Origin: Dipylidium caninum
Lineage: Eukaryota > Platyhelminthes > Cestoda > Cyclophyllidea > Dipylidiidae
Direction of reading: 5' to 3'
Assembly: GCA_017562135.1 (NCBI GenBank)
Contig: QEYB01000766.1
Location: 1,612,001-1,676,000 of the forward strand
DNA length: 64,000 nucleotides
The notes under the pieces were generated by a model. That model saw only the letters and a list, made by a program, of their open reading frames with translations, did not search any database and had not been told where the DNA came from. The position numbers and the translations under genes were made by a program. Of the stretch, positions 1-12,300 are shown piece by piece. How positions within the stretch are numbered: the stretch's first letter is position 1; each line of letters opens with the position of its first letter.

Positions 1-56
1 AGAAAAGACTGCCTGTTCACTATCTCTCCATGTGTCACCTCGAAGGGCTGCGCTTC

Positions 57-72
57 GGGGGGGGGGGGGGGG
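57..72 (+). repeat. poly-G run of 16
   Basis: Uninterrupted G from 57 to 72. It could slip in sequencing or assembly. Confidence 0.95.
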
Positions 73-3000
73 AACTGACGACCTGTCATGGCCTTCATCG
101 CTAAATGAACTGTTCCGGCGTTTCATTCGGTCTCCTTCCCACTCCCCCGCCTGTCTAATGTTTTCCCAGGATTCACGATGTGATTGGAGTTGTATGGAGT
201 GCAAGCGAGTGGAAATCTCTTTCGCGCAACTGCGCATCAACAGGCCTCCAGTGGAGACCTGCGCGAAGCACTCGTGCATCGCATTTTTGCAGACAGATTC
301 ACTGCAAATGCAAAGTGAGGTTTAATCGGCAGTGGAGACAGAAACCCGCAGCATCCACAAAACATGAAGTACTGGCGGTTTCCCATGAAGTCTGTTCTGC
401 TAATCTCCCATCAAGCGATGGCGATCATCTCACTCCCCGAGAGGCCATTCCAGTTCAGGCGGAACCGATTGTGTAAAACTTTTTTCGGGATTTAGTGGCG
501 AAGAATCGTTGATGACAAGAAGAAGCTAAGCGGAATGTTAACAGACCGTCTGAGTTTGGGATTTCGAGATGACCAGTAGGTCCTCTGTTGTCCTGCCCGG
601 AAGGTTTAAGTCTATACTGTGCGGGATCTTAGTCGGACAGTGAAGACGTCGAGTCTGCGGGATCGGCTCGCTTAGGGACGGTGGAGGCTAATTCAGGTTC
701 TTATGATACATAGGCCGCTGACTTTCGCAGCACCGAGCAGATTAATATCACCAGGGAAAGAGGAGGCTTTATAACTATAAAATAGTCATTTAGCACATCA
801 CTTTTCTACCTTCTCTCTGTGGTATTTTGGGACCCGTTACTCGACATCTACGCCTTCTCTCGGAGACTCCTCGAAGCCTCTGCAAGGTGTCCAACTCTCT
901 CGAAGCCCCCAGTTTCGTACGCACATCGTACGTGATGGCTTACAATTGAGCTACTTTGGCTGGAACAGAGCTGCTCTGAAGGAGGAGGGGGAGGAGGAGG
1001 GGAGTGGGGGCGCTGGAAAGGCGAGAGAACGCAGCCTCCGGATGCACTCGGCTCCAGACACCTTCTGGACTGTGCATATCCTGTACAAGAATCTGATAAG
1101 AATCCAACGACATCTACATTATTGTTTGAATGCCGTCGGAATTTCTACTGTACAAAGCAATTTATCCATTGAAGAGAAGGAGGTCCCCTTAGTGTTCTCC
1201 ATCTCACCGAATTACGATTGAGGCGGGTGGGGTCAGGTGCCGACGATTCAACGAAAGAGATTCAGTTGAATGACGCAGTTTGCTCCACGCCGGCGCCGAC
1301 AACGTCTACGATCTTTACAGCCTGAAACCGCTTGGGTTTTAGAAAACGGAATTCCACCGACAGTACGCGAGACAATGTCACCTGACGCCCTCGCCAGGTG
1401 CAGGAAAAGTGGAGTTAACTTCGCCAGAATTGGAAGAACTGTCGTCGTCGCTCGGAGTTCTGTCTTTCAGCAACCTAGGCGGCACCATTCACACCGGACT
1501 TAGGGGTTGGGGGGTTGAAATGCCTCGGTAGAAGAGAAGAGGCAGATTAGGACCACACGCCAGACTCATGTAACTTCCCACGAGACTACCGTCGACAGAT
1601 CATTAGAGAGGCGGATGGGCGCGCTTCGGTGTTTCACGTTGGCATGCTGCGCCCACATCCGCGTTCCCTCCGAGGTCAAACAGACAAAGTGGCCCTGCAG
1701 GCGGTGAGTCTCAGATTGGGGAGAAAGCTTGCTGCAAGACGACCAAAGTGAACTTCACCCCAGGAAAATGGGAGGGGAAGAAGTAAACGAAGCTGGCGCT
1801 GTCCCCACCCAGTTTGCCCGAGAGAGTGGGCCTCCCGTGCAGGCGAGTCGGCTGTGCCGAGGGAAATTAACTAAGGGCACGACCACAGCGATGCAGTAGT
1901 GAAGTGCAGGTTTCTGCAGGAATCGAAAGCGCTGGTTAGAGAACTCGGCTGGTGCCACACGTCTCCTGCAGACCCTCTGCCACCACAGCGGGCAGCAGCG
2001 CTGGGGCTCCTGTTCATCGTCGACCCGACATCCCCGAGGCCTCCGGTGCACACCGCCCGGGTGCGGCCGCCGAGGCTCTTAGAGACAGGCAGGAATGAGA
2101 GAGTTCGCGAGTGGAGGGGAGAGAGCGCCTCGTTAAACAACAAAGGCAGGAGGAATTGTTCGCCTAAGACGCGAAATTTGCTTTTAACATGGGTGTTCGT
2201 GGTCACAGTACAAAGAGGTGAGGACGCAAAGAGAGCGCATCGAAGGAGGGATGCGTGCCCACACGATGGGGGCTTGACGCCTCTTCCGGGCATCGCTGAC
2301 TTATTTTATTCCGCCTCTCTGCTCTCGGAATAATAACACTTCATGGAGGTGATCGCTTGTGAGTCCTGGTGCATCTCCACGGCGGGCGAAGAGGACTCGA
2401 CGCTCACCTCCCTTGGCGGTAAGGTCCACTGCGCCTTTTATCGCCCGCAGCAATTTCCTTTTCCACCTGCGTGCATTTTTGAGCCTGTGTGTGCGGGGCG
2501 TGGAAACAAGGCACGGGAGAGGAAGATGTCCGGTTTTGGCGTCTACACCCGTGGAAAGCCCCCGTTACTGGGAGATGAGACTGAGTTAATGGACGGTGAG
2601 CTGGTCCCATGACGCCAACGAGGCAAGTCACTTCTCGTCTCCGCTGCGCTTCTCCGCTATCAATTCACCCAGTTAGATGGCGTGCCTGGAGTCGGCGAAT
2701 GCCAACCCCGCCACTACTTTAATCTGAGGCTAATTTCTGTAGCGACCGGCGAATGGCGCACAATTTTACGGTGCTGAAACACTTGCCCCACGGAAATGGG
2801 ACAGAGAAAGAAAATGCTGTCGTTCTATAAGAAGTAAACACTGTTTTTTAAGACACCATTCAACGTTTAACATTTACAAACACGCAAAAAAGGACCCAAG
2901 GAGGTGAGGGAAGAAACGACACTATTAATAGGTCGTATGGTCCTGCCGTAAGGTAAAAGTCGACTTGAGTTGCCACCATCGCGTCCCTGCGCCTCCTATC

Positions 3001-4183
3001 CCCAATGAGCCCACGCAGAGACGTCGCTTCAGCACCTCGCCTTCGCCATTTACGACCTACCTAATGCGCTCAAGATGAGCATCTCCGTTGTCACTCACCG
3101 GTGGACTTTTATTAGCAGGTCCCTGCAACCAGCTTACTTTCTGCGGATAATTGTGGCCTGGTTTTACAGCACCTAATGTAAGGGCGGAGGATGACACCTG
3201 GTGAAATGGCCCTAAACTCGAATGGGCCAACAGAGAAAGGGGCAAATTCGCAAGGTGGCATCCAGTCCAGCGGCCGAGGGACTCAATCTGCCCAAACGTC
3301 GGGGGCGGCGGTACAGGGAAGGGGAAAGGGAGCGGGGGATGATGGCTGGCACGGGAATGCCACATCCATCTTCGAAATAGTAAAAGGTTTACCCTCCTTT
3401 TTGCGCACAAGTCACGCACGTGTACGCGACGGGAAGGCATTCTCCACAGAGGGGCTAGACAACGGTCGATGTATGTGCTGCGAAAGCGGGAACATCGCGA
3501 GAAGAGAGGAGATCCCCGTTGAGTTCGACGCACTTTGCCGGAAAGAGAGGGAGATTAGGGGTACAAGGTGATCTGTAGGGCCACCTAATTCCCTTGGGAG
3601 GTGGTGGCTTTTTCCGGACGAGAAGTTATCAAATGCCCAGTTCAACACTGGCCGCGTTTATCTCCTAAGTGGCACACTGCGCTTGAGCAACACCAGGCAA
3701 ATTTTGCCCAGTTTTGGCACAGACCGGCTATCACCCTCTTTTCCTTTGCCGCAACGTATACGGAGCCAGCATCGAGTCTTCCCGGTGCCTCCTCCAATCC
3801 TGCAGCTGTCATTTTGGATTGCCAGAGAGGACTTTGGCAATAGCCATCAGCGTTGCTTGGTGGGCCTGTGTAACAGCCTAAATTCACCGGACGAGTGGGC
3901 GAAAGAGGGGCAGGCGAGTCGGCACCGCAGTCGCAGCGGTGTCAAAGTGTTGCGTCTGTAGCAAAGCAATGAGTGCGTCGTCTGTGGGGGGCTCAGACGA
4001 GGCGGGGCCGAGGTTGTAAAGCCGTGTCGGGAGGCATGTCCCCTGCCTCATTAAACCCGGCGCGGGCACGGGCGCACGAAAGATGCGTGCCATGAAGCAG
4101 GAAGTAACCGCATCGACGTGTTTTCCATGCCACTCCTGTGGGCTGCGGGGTTTGTTAATTAGAAGAAGGAGAAGGAGATGGCG

Positions 4184-4213
4184 AGGAGAGGAGAGGAGAG
4201 GAGAGGAGAGGAG
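4184..4213 (+). repeat. GGAGA pentanucleotide microsatellite
   Basis: About six near-perfect copies of GGAGA in a purine-rich stretch that begins near 4160. Confidence 0.9.
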
Positions 4214-7200
4214 GAAGCTGGGACGGGGTACAGAGTCGGTAATTATAAGGGGACCGTGGTAATAACTAGCCATGGTAACGCTATCAAAAAGATGGGGGCG
4301 AACCGCCCTCCTCTCGGCTTTTGCTGCACTCGCTAGGTGGCTGCGCAGCGCCCTCATGGAGCAGGCCACAGGCACGGGGGAGAACCGAGGCCACGCGTGG
4401 AGGGCGGTGCCGGTCGGGGAGGACGAGGCGCCGGAAAGCCCTCCCTGTACATGGCGTCTCACGGTGGGTGGGGGCCGTGCTCGGCCCAGTAGAACTCTGA
4501 GCAACTGCCAGGGTGTCGTTTTGCAACTGCCTTTAGGATGTGAGGCGGTGGAATAAGACCGCCGTGAAATTGTTGTGGGCTAAGAATCCTCCTCTTCTAA
4601 ATTCTACGCCGGCGGCAAGCAGTACACAAACGAAATTTAATGGTGCACCAGCGCCCTAACCAGGCGACAAAGCGGGGGGTAGTGTGATTGAGGTGATTTT
4701 AGGGCACCACTGGAGAATCGGCAAAGGTAAGGTGAGGCGATAAAGGCGAGTTCGGGTAATGGGGCGTCCTAATTATGTCTTTCGCATGCATTCTTTCGTT
4801 TATGGGACTGACGACACTGTTGAAGGCTGTGGAGATGTGCGCCGTGGTTAAATCATGCACCGCGTCTGACATCCAACAAGTTTTTCTGTCTCACCGATGA
4901 CCGCCTTGTGCCTCGGGCGCCTGGGCACAGCCGCAGAGCAGGGAACAGATCCGGCCAGATTTGTTTGACGCGGCAGCGGAGTGGAGGACAAAGTGGACAC
5001 CGGCTTAGGGCGACGCCCAACGCCGATGGAGAATGCGGGCACTCCGAGTTGTGCCAGACACGACTTTTACACGCGTAAACAAGCTTTTTTGATGGACACT
5101 GTTGATGTGCCAGCAAGCAACAGCTGCATATTAGGTGCAGTATTGTAGACTAACTGAAGTGGTGCCTGTTTCCTCTGCGCTCTAATCGTTCTGGGTCCTG
5201 GGCATGTTGGCAATTTGCGGGAAGAGCGGTTACTCCCGGTGTCCTGTGAGTAGTGTAGTTTGTGCAAGACTACCGCAACTGCGTGTTCCACTCGGCAGTT
5301 GCCACCAGGACGCCCGCGGAGCTTCCTCACCGGGCGGCTGGGCCGACGGGTAACTGCGCATCGCCTCCAAGTACGCGGAGCACGTTTGACGGCAGTGGCT
5401 TCTAAGGTTTGAGCAAAACGATGCGCTCACCAGGCGCCGGTTCGGCCCGACTACGTCTTGGGCGCCGCGGCGAGACCCGTCTCGTCCATGTGGACTGCAA
5501 ATGACCCAAGAAGGCACCCTTTTCCCTGGCCAATGCACACTAATTGTTTCCCCCCACCCGCACTGCAACGGCAACATAATTTCGTGTCGCCTTCACCGGC
5601 CTACGCAGAGTCGAAGTGGCAACAGCGCTTCTGTCGTTGGTTCTTTCCCCACTGCGAAGTAGTGAATGCGAAAGAGAACGCACATTTTGTTCAAAAACGG
5701 ACTGCGTTCCATGGTAGGCAGGACCAACCCGGACGTGTTAACGTCAGTGGAATGCAGTCGAGTGGGAGGCTGCCACGCAGGGCGCACCCGCACCAACGAG
5801 CCCGTCCAGGGCGAGGGACGCGGGCGGGCTTGAACCTATCCCCCAAGGCCGTAGGGGGGGGGGCGCCCCTGCCAGCGTCACTACTTCGATACACGTACAT
5901 CTCCTCTTATTCATGTTCAAGAGAGAGACAGGAGGCAGAGGGGAAGGAGGATGAAGAGAAGCAGGAGGAGGAGGAGGAGGAGGCTGCAGTCTATTACGCG
6001 CGTGTGTCAGTGAATGAGTTGTTTTCGCGAAAAAAAGAGAGGTGTGTGGAACAAGCGCAGCGTTTGTTTGCCAAAACGATGCCTCCACGTAGAGTTACAG
6101 GACCAAAACGTTATTGTCTGTATAAGTGGTGATATGGCATGGAATTTCATTCTCTTCTTGCTCCTCTCACAGCTCTACTCTCTCGGCACAGCGGTGGAAG
6201 GCGGTGCGGAAAAAGCAATTGTGGTAACAAAGCCTCTAACAAAACCCCTAAACGGCTTGTCTCTGCGGCCTACGAGGCTAAATGGAATAAAGTGGGCTAG
6301 CAAGTGACTGAGGGCTAAACGACAACCTTCGCCCATTAATCACGCTCTCGAGCTTCAGTGCCCTCCACAGACAGGAGTCTCCTGCCGTCGTGGTCCTCAT
6401 GGCCTCGGGAAACGACAGCTTACGCAATACACTGCAATATATTTGCGTTTCGCCTCTTCTGCCACCGAGGATGTTGTGTCTTGTAGAGTGGTAGGCGTAT
6501 TTTGCACCAGATTGTCAGAAGAGCGAACATTAGTAAGAGAAACGCAGTCTGCCCACGCCGATGGACGAGAAGAAGGCGTGACGAGGAGAATGTCTGCGAT
6601 GTGAGCCCGGACTCACCGTCAAGAGGGTAATTAATCGCCGGACTGAGGAGATGCCCGCCGCAGCGAGTCAAGTCACCAAATCGCCCTTACCTGCTATGCT
6701 TCTACTTCGACAATAATTTACGACGTTGACACACGTGTCCTGTGGCTCTAAGGAGCGGTTGTGTTGAGGAAAGCAGATAGCATCTCGATGCACCGGCGAA
6801 GAGACTGCTAAAAATAGCTAAATGCATCTCGCGACTCTGCAGGACTCCGTGCCTGCTACTGTGAGCATTAACGCTTTCACGCCGCTACGGCTACTGCGAC
6901 GGCAGACCAACAGTTCGGCCGCAGAGGCGCAAATTCGATCTAGTTGAGGTCTTCTTCACGGATTTGTGGAGTTAGTCTGTCCCCCCGCCCACGACAGCTC
7001 ACGTGTTGTCGGTGTGGGCGGTCGTGGCAAGGAGAATGTCACCGAAGGAGGCTGACGACTCGCCTGAAGGACTGGTACCGCGGCCTCCCGTCGTCCTGAG
7101 TCCTTTGTATCTGAGGCCTTACGCCATCTGACGCCACCGACAGACAAAGACGGAGGCACTCTCGTTTTTGTCCGCATCGGGCCAAGTTCGACGACGCGTC

Positions 7201-9071
7201 GCGCCCGACCGCCTGGGGCCGAGCGCTTCCACAGCGCGGAGATGCGCTTGTCAAATGCCCTCGCACACTCAGCAAAAGGCGGTCGTCCAAGTCTTTACAG
7301 CTTGTCAAATGAGGCGAGGTATTCTCCAAAAGACGTCTCATTTTCTTAAAACATTTTTTCACTATGTGACACGTGCGTGGTGCAATAATTTATACCTCCG
7401 AAGTTTGGTTCATGCACCCTGTTACTGAGATGGCGAAGGAGGCGGATGTGGAAGTGGCGAAGTGGAAGGAAAATCTACCCACGTGTCTGGCTGAGTCCGC
7501 GTTTGTACAGCGCGGTGGAGACGCGCAAACCCACCATTCTACCGTTGAACCTGTTACCTCGGTAGGCGGAAGTTTCACAGCAAAAACAAGGGTTGTCGAG
7601 GCTGATCGTGGCACTCGACGATAAGGCTCAAGTCGCGGATGTGGAAAACTTTCCCTCCCTCCTCTTAAGCATTTGAACGACCTTGCACAGAAGTTCTTAG
7701 CGCCGGAGCAGGCGAAGGAGGCTGCTGGCATTGCCCCGAAGCCTAATCGAGGCAACTATGATGGGAATTTGAAGCTGCGATAATTCATTTCCGCAGAAGG
7801 CAAAAGTACAGTTTCAGGGAGTGCTAAGGCCTGGCGCTGTCACCGTGTGACTAAACTTCAACGATGCGCTCTTCGCGGACTCGACTAACGCCTTGAGCCC
7901 GGCTCTGCCCCACGGTCGGAAAGTCACGCGTTATGCGGTCGTCGAGGGAAGGAGAATTCCGGGATTAGGGACAAACGTTCTGTTCTTCCCGCAATAGGCT
8001 ACTTGACACATCCTCCGCCGAGACCAGCGAGTGCGTCTCCCACCTCAACAAGTTCAAATTCCCTGACATCATGTGTAAGCATGGGGACTGGAAGGCATGA
8101 GTGCCGAGAACGCGCTTCACGGCCGCATTGAGGATGAGTATTCTCTCGCAAAAGGGTGAGGAAACCCCATGGGGCCTTGACAAACTGGGCAGGGGAGTGG
8201 GTGGGGGCGAGGATATCCCGCACAGGGGCAGACATGTGAGAAGGCAGAGGGTCTACCCAAAGCGGGAGATTGGAGACAACGGGCCAAGTCAACGCTGGAA
8301 CGTGAAGTATAAAACGAGACAGCACATAATTCCCTAAACGAGTCCATTAAGTACAAAAGTACAAATTTTCCCGTTGGCGGCAGCGGCCACACCGCCTCCC
8401 CAAGAGGTGTGAACGGGCCGCGGTGCCCAGTTGGGCGAGGCGCGAGCTGCCCAAACCCTCCAGCCCCTGCGCTGTATGCCTCGCACCGCTGATCCCCCTG
8501 AGTCAGGCGTCGGAATTAGAGGGCCAACGTTTCGTAACAACTCCACCGCAGTGTGCGCCCTACTTATTCCGTGTCCTTTCTTTCTCCTTTCTCTTCTTTG
8601 GTTCTTATTTTTGTTCTTTATCGGGACACCACGTTGCCACCTCACAATTCCAACCTTATGGAGGCGACTGGAAGAGGTGGTTGACAATCGGGCCAGTAAG
8701 TTGACATCCCACACCGCCGTTTCCCCTTCCTCTTCGGCTTCGGGACTTAAGGGAAGTTGCGAGTTTATGGAAATACAGAGGAGCATACTTTAGCGAAAAT
8801 AAATCCGGCAAGAGCGAAATAGGGATGAAAGAAAACCCTAACCACGGGTCCTTTCACTTTCTGCGCGATAGACCAACTTCTACAAGGAGAATCCGGCAGC
8901 GCAGCATCCACACCGAATTCTCACCGAAAGACTCCTCCATTTTGCAAGGAATGTATTTGCCTTAACGTAAACCTCTTAGTTGGTGGACTCGGAGGACCGA
9001 GAGTCCCCCTATTTTCTGTGGCATGCTCGATAATAATCCAGTACAGTTAATAAGGGTGGAAGTGTACTAAC

Positions 9072-9315
9072 CGCCAAAGTAGGATCCGTCTGACAGACTC
9101 GTGGCAACGCGGCCGTCGGTATCGACGATATCGACGATGCCCTCCTGAATGAAGTACATTTTGGTCCCAATCTGACCCTCCTTGATTATCCAGTCGCCTG
9201 GCTGAAACACCTCGTACTTCAGCCTCATCAGAACGTCTGAGACGAAGTGACGGTCGGCATAGGTGAAAAAGGGGACCGCGGCGACCAGAGCTCGGCAGTT
9301 GTGATTCACGATTTG
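9072..9315 (-). CDS. HCN-A exon 8: first part of the cyclic-nucleotide-binding domain
   Basis: 244 nt. [34 protein letters not shown] and [12 protein letters not shown], ending SDGSYFG plus one base. Donor GTTAGT. Read-through would hit TAG almost at once. The exon with the cAMP-anchoring Glu/Arg must follow but is not seen. Confidence 0.95.
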
Positions 9316-12300
9316 CTACAAAGAATAGACCATAGCCTCGGTCAGTCCTCGAAAACCTCGGCATACGCTCTGAAATGCGTCTGGTTATGAGTGAAAAGGG
9401 GGCTATCAGGGCGCAGACGGTCGGAGCAGGTCAGGGTGGACGTGCGGGTGAGCTGGCAGCAGCCAGCCTCTCAGTCCTTAGTCCTGCCTTTCCAGGCAAC
9501 CTGTTTCACTGAGATATTAACTTCCGACTACCAAAGGACCCGATAATTCCCGATAAAAGCTTGGGGAGAGCAGGTCTGCCTATTTCACACCTCGAAGGTG
9601 AGACGGAAACGGCGTCAAATCCGGTGACAGCTGCAAGAAGGTGTCCCCAAGAAATGACGCGGAATGGAGAGTGGATTTGCCGGGGTCACGTCGGAGGGAG
9701 GGCCCTCCTTACTGGGAGTTTGGCTACCGTTTTTTTGTTGCAACAATGATTCTTCGGTAGCGAAAGTTGAAGGCGCGGAAGACGCCGTCCACGAGGCGGC
9801 GAAAACGGAAACCTTAACATGAATTCCTCGCAGCATAAGGCGAACATTAAACGAACTCCGACGTCTCGGTAGAGCAGAATGGCTTGACACCAGTGTACGA
9901 CTTCACACAGCTGCATGAGCGGCCGTAGCCCTTTACAACTGCGTATAAACTTCTGCTCCCCTTGGCACGATCTCCCTTCCGGTTTTATTTTAAGTAACTT
10001 TGGACATCCCTGGTTGACATACGAGTTAAGGAATGGCCCCGACGCGAGGGATGATTCTCATCACTGCGCAGTCAGCAGCCGCTCGTTTGCCTAGTTGTGG
10101 TGTTCGCGCGGTCGGAGGAAGTGCAACAGAGGCCACGCGACTGCGAAAGTGGGCGTATAACCTCAGGTCAGAGGGGCAATAACAGCGGGTGCGTGGAAGA
10201 TGTACGACTGCTGACCTGAAGCAAGCTGCGAGGCTCAAAAACAACCTCTGCAGCCGGCAGAGAGGGGAGTGGGCAAGGACGACCGGGAGTTAAGTGGAAG
10301 AGTGTGCGGACGTGGGGGGGGGGGAGGGGAGAGGTGGGCACTGCAATGCCGATTTCCTCAACTACATTAACTTAAATTGGGAAAGTGGTCTTTGACAGAG
10401 GTTACCGTCGCAATTAGCACGGGTTATGGGCGTGAAGCCGAGTAGGCCCGTCCGCCCGGAAGCCGCGAGGCCCGTCCCAGCGGATATTAGAGGTGCTCGG
10501 GTTCGCGGGGCGAGTTGAATACACGCTCCCACCACAGGCGGTACTTTTGATCCGCTCACTGGCAAAAAAAGCTGCGCGCCTTATTCGGTTGCCTCAGTAA
10601 AACGAAATCGAGTGGAAATAAATTTGCGAGCAGATGGGCTGGAGTGAGGGCGTGGAAAACCGGAGGCCTTGGCGATGGGACAGGGGCGGGGAGGGCGGAG
10701 AGGAGCGGAAATGTGGCGAGGCAGAGCGGAAGAGCCGGTGAGGTTGAAATGAAAGGTGAAAAAATAAGGCGGCACTGGCACGTACCTCGCGAAGGCACTC
10801 CGAGAGCTCGTCCAAAATGATCACCTCGTTAAACATTTTACCCTGATACCGGTGCTCGTAATAGTTTGCTATCCTTTGGCGCAGAACACGCGGCAATTTT
10901 CGATACGCCATGTACTCCTCCACCTGTTTGAACTGAAACAAGAAAAACACGAAAGTTTCGATATTGTGCGAGTCCAAGCAAACAGAGGAGGACCTGGAGC
11001 GTCGGGTGTGTGCAGAGGGATTTGCCAACTGCGGTAAACGCAGATCAGACTGCAAATTGGGACGAGAATCGTGCGAATACAATTTGGGAGAACCTCTCTC
11101 AAATCAGGTTGACAAGGATGAAATAACTGGACAAAGTGCACACCATTTCACTAATGCAGAAGTCGTCTACTTCCCGAGTCTGAGGAGAGAAGAATGGAGC
11201 TATCCATGGGCAAAAGGAGCCCCATCTCTCGTTGAGGCAACTTTTACTATCTCCAATCTGGCATTGACTAGGGAAGACGAAGGGTGGAATGGTTTTGTCA
11301 GCACCTCTAGACAAGTGCACTGTTGGCAGATTGTGGACGACAGCTGAACAGCATACCCAGCCAAAGGCGCTGCCTCGGTGGGCGAGGGGGGGGGGCATGG
11401 AAGTGGCTGTGCAGAACGGACAACTTTGCCTCACAACTGCGGACACCACGTGGCCTGGCAAGGCGCACAACGCAGCCGGATCGGGTCGAGAGGAGGGTGG
11501 GAGAAACATGGTGTCATAAAATGGCAGCAGAGGCAAGAACAGCAGGGTGAGTGGCGGTGGGCGACTCGAAATGTCACTTCCTTCACTGCCACAACGGGCT
11601 AATCTGACGGCAACTGCGATGGTAAAACATCCAAACACCTGCACGCCTCGACCACAAGCGGAGGGGAGAGATGGTGTCAGGGGCTATGGCACACAACTCA
11701 GTAATCAGCCGACGATCTGACAGGAAACGAGGGGATTTGCGGGCGAAATCGGGAGAGATTAACAGCTTTAACATTTGAAGCCACACTTAGCACCACGGGA
11801 GGAAGAAGCGTCCACTGCCGAGTATTTGGTATAAAGCATTGTTGTGCACCGGATTCTTTCGTGCCTAAATTACTTGTTTATTTAACCAAACTCATGGCTG
11901 CGATTTTTCCATCCACATGCCTTTCAGAGTGTTTCTGTGTTAACTCAGCAGCAAATCACGCGTTGCAGCCGGACAAACCCTGTCTGGTGAGGAAGCTTTT
12001 GCTCGAAGGCCAAACGAAAAGTGCACAGCACAGCTTTCAGAGTCCCCAGCAGGAAAACTCGCAGTCATGAATTGTTGACCAGGTCTTTCACTCAATCTGA
12101 AGACCCTTTTTCCTAGACTGCTTTTTCGCGGCCAGTGTTGACGGATACGACTGCGCCCTAGGGAGAGGAGAGCAAAAAAGCCTTCGCGCAACATGCGGAG
12201 AGGAGGAGACAAGGGATCTACGTTACGGACTTGACTGCTTGTCCCTGAATAGAGCTTGAAATGCGGTTGGCGCAACGCTTGTGAGCCGAGTGCCCACAGC

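Larger units (their letters stand above)
1..9071. other. No recognised exon; probable long 3' intron or flank of HCN-A
   Basis: Both strands were read for the missing HCN-A terminal exon (a match to [17 protein letters not shown]) and for other families. None was found. It holds short chance open frames, a 16-base G run at 57-72 and a GGAGA array near 4184. Confidence 0.55.

Noticed and set aside
3884..4504. 206-codon minus-strand open frame
   Set aside because: TTG start, Ser/Leu run produced by the GGAGA microsatellite, nothing recognisable.
5458..6132. 224-codon plus-strand open frame
   Set aside because: No ATG at its start, low-complexity Glu run from a GAG repeat, no recognisable domain or splice context.
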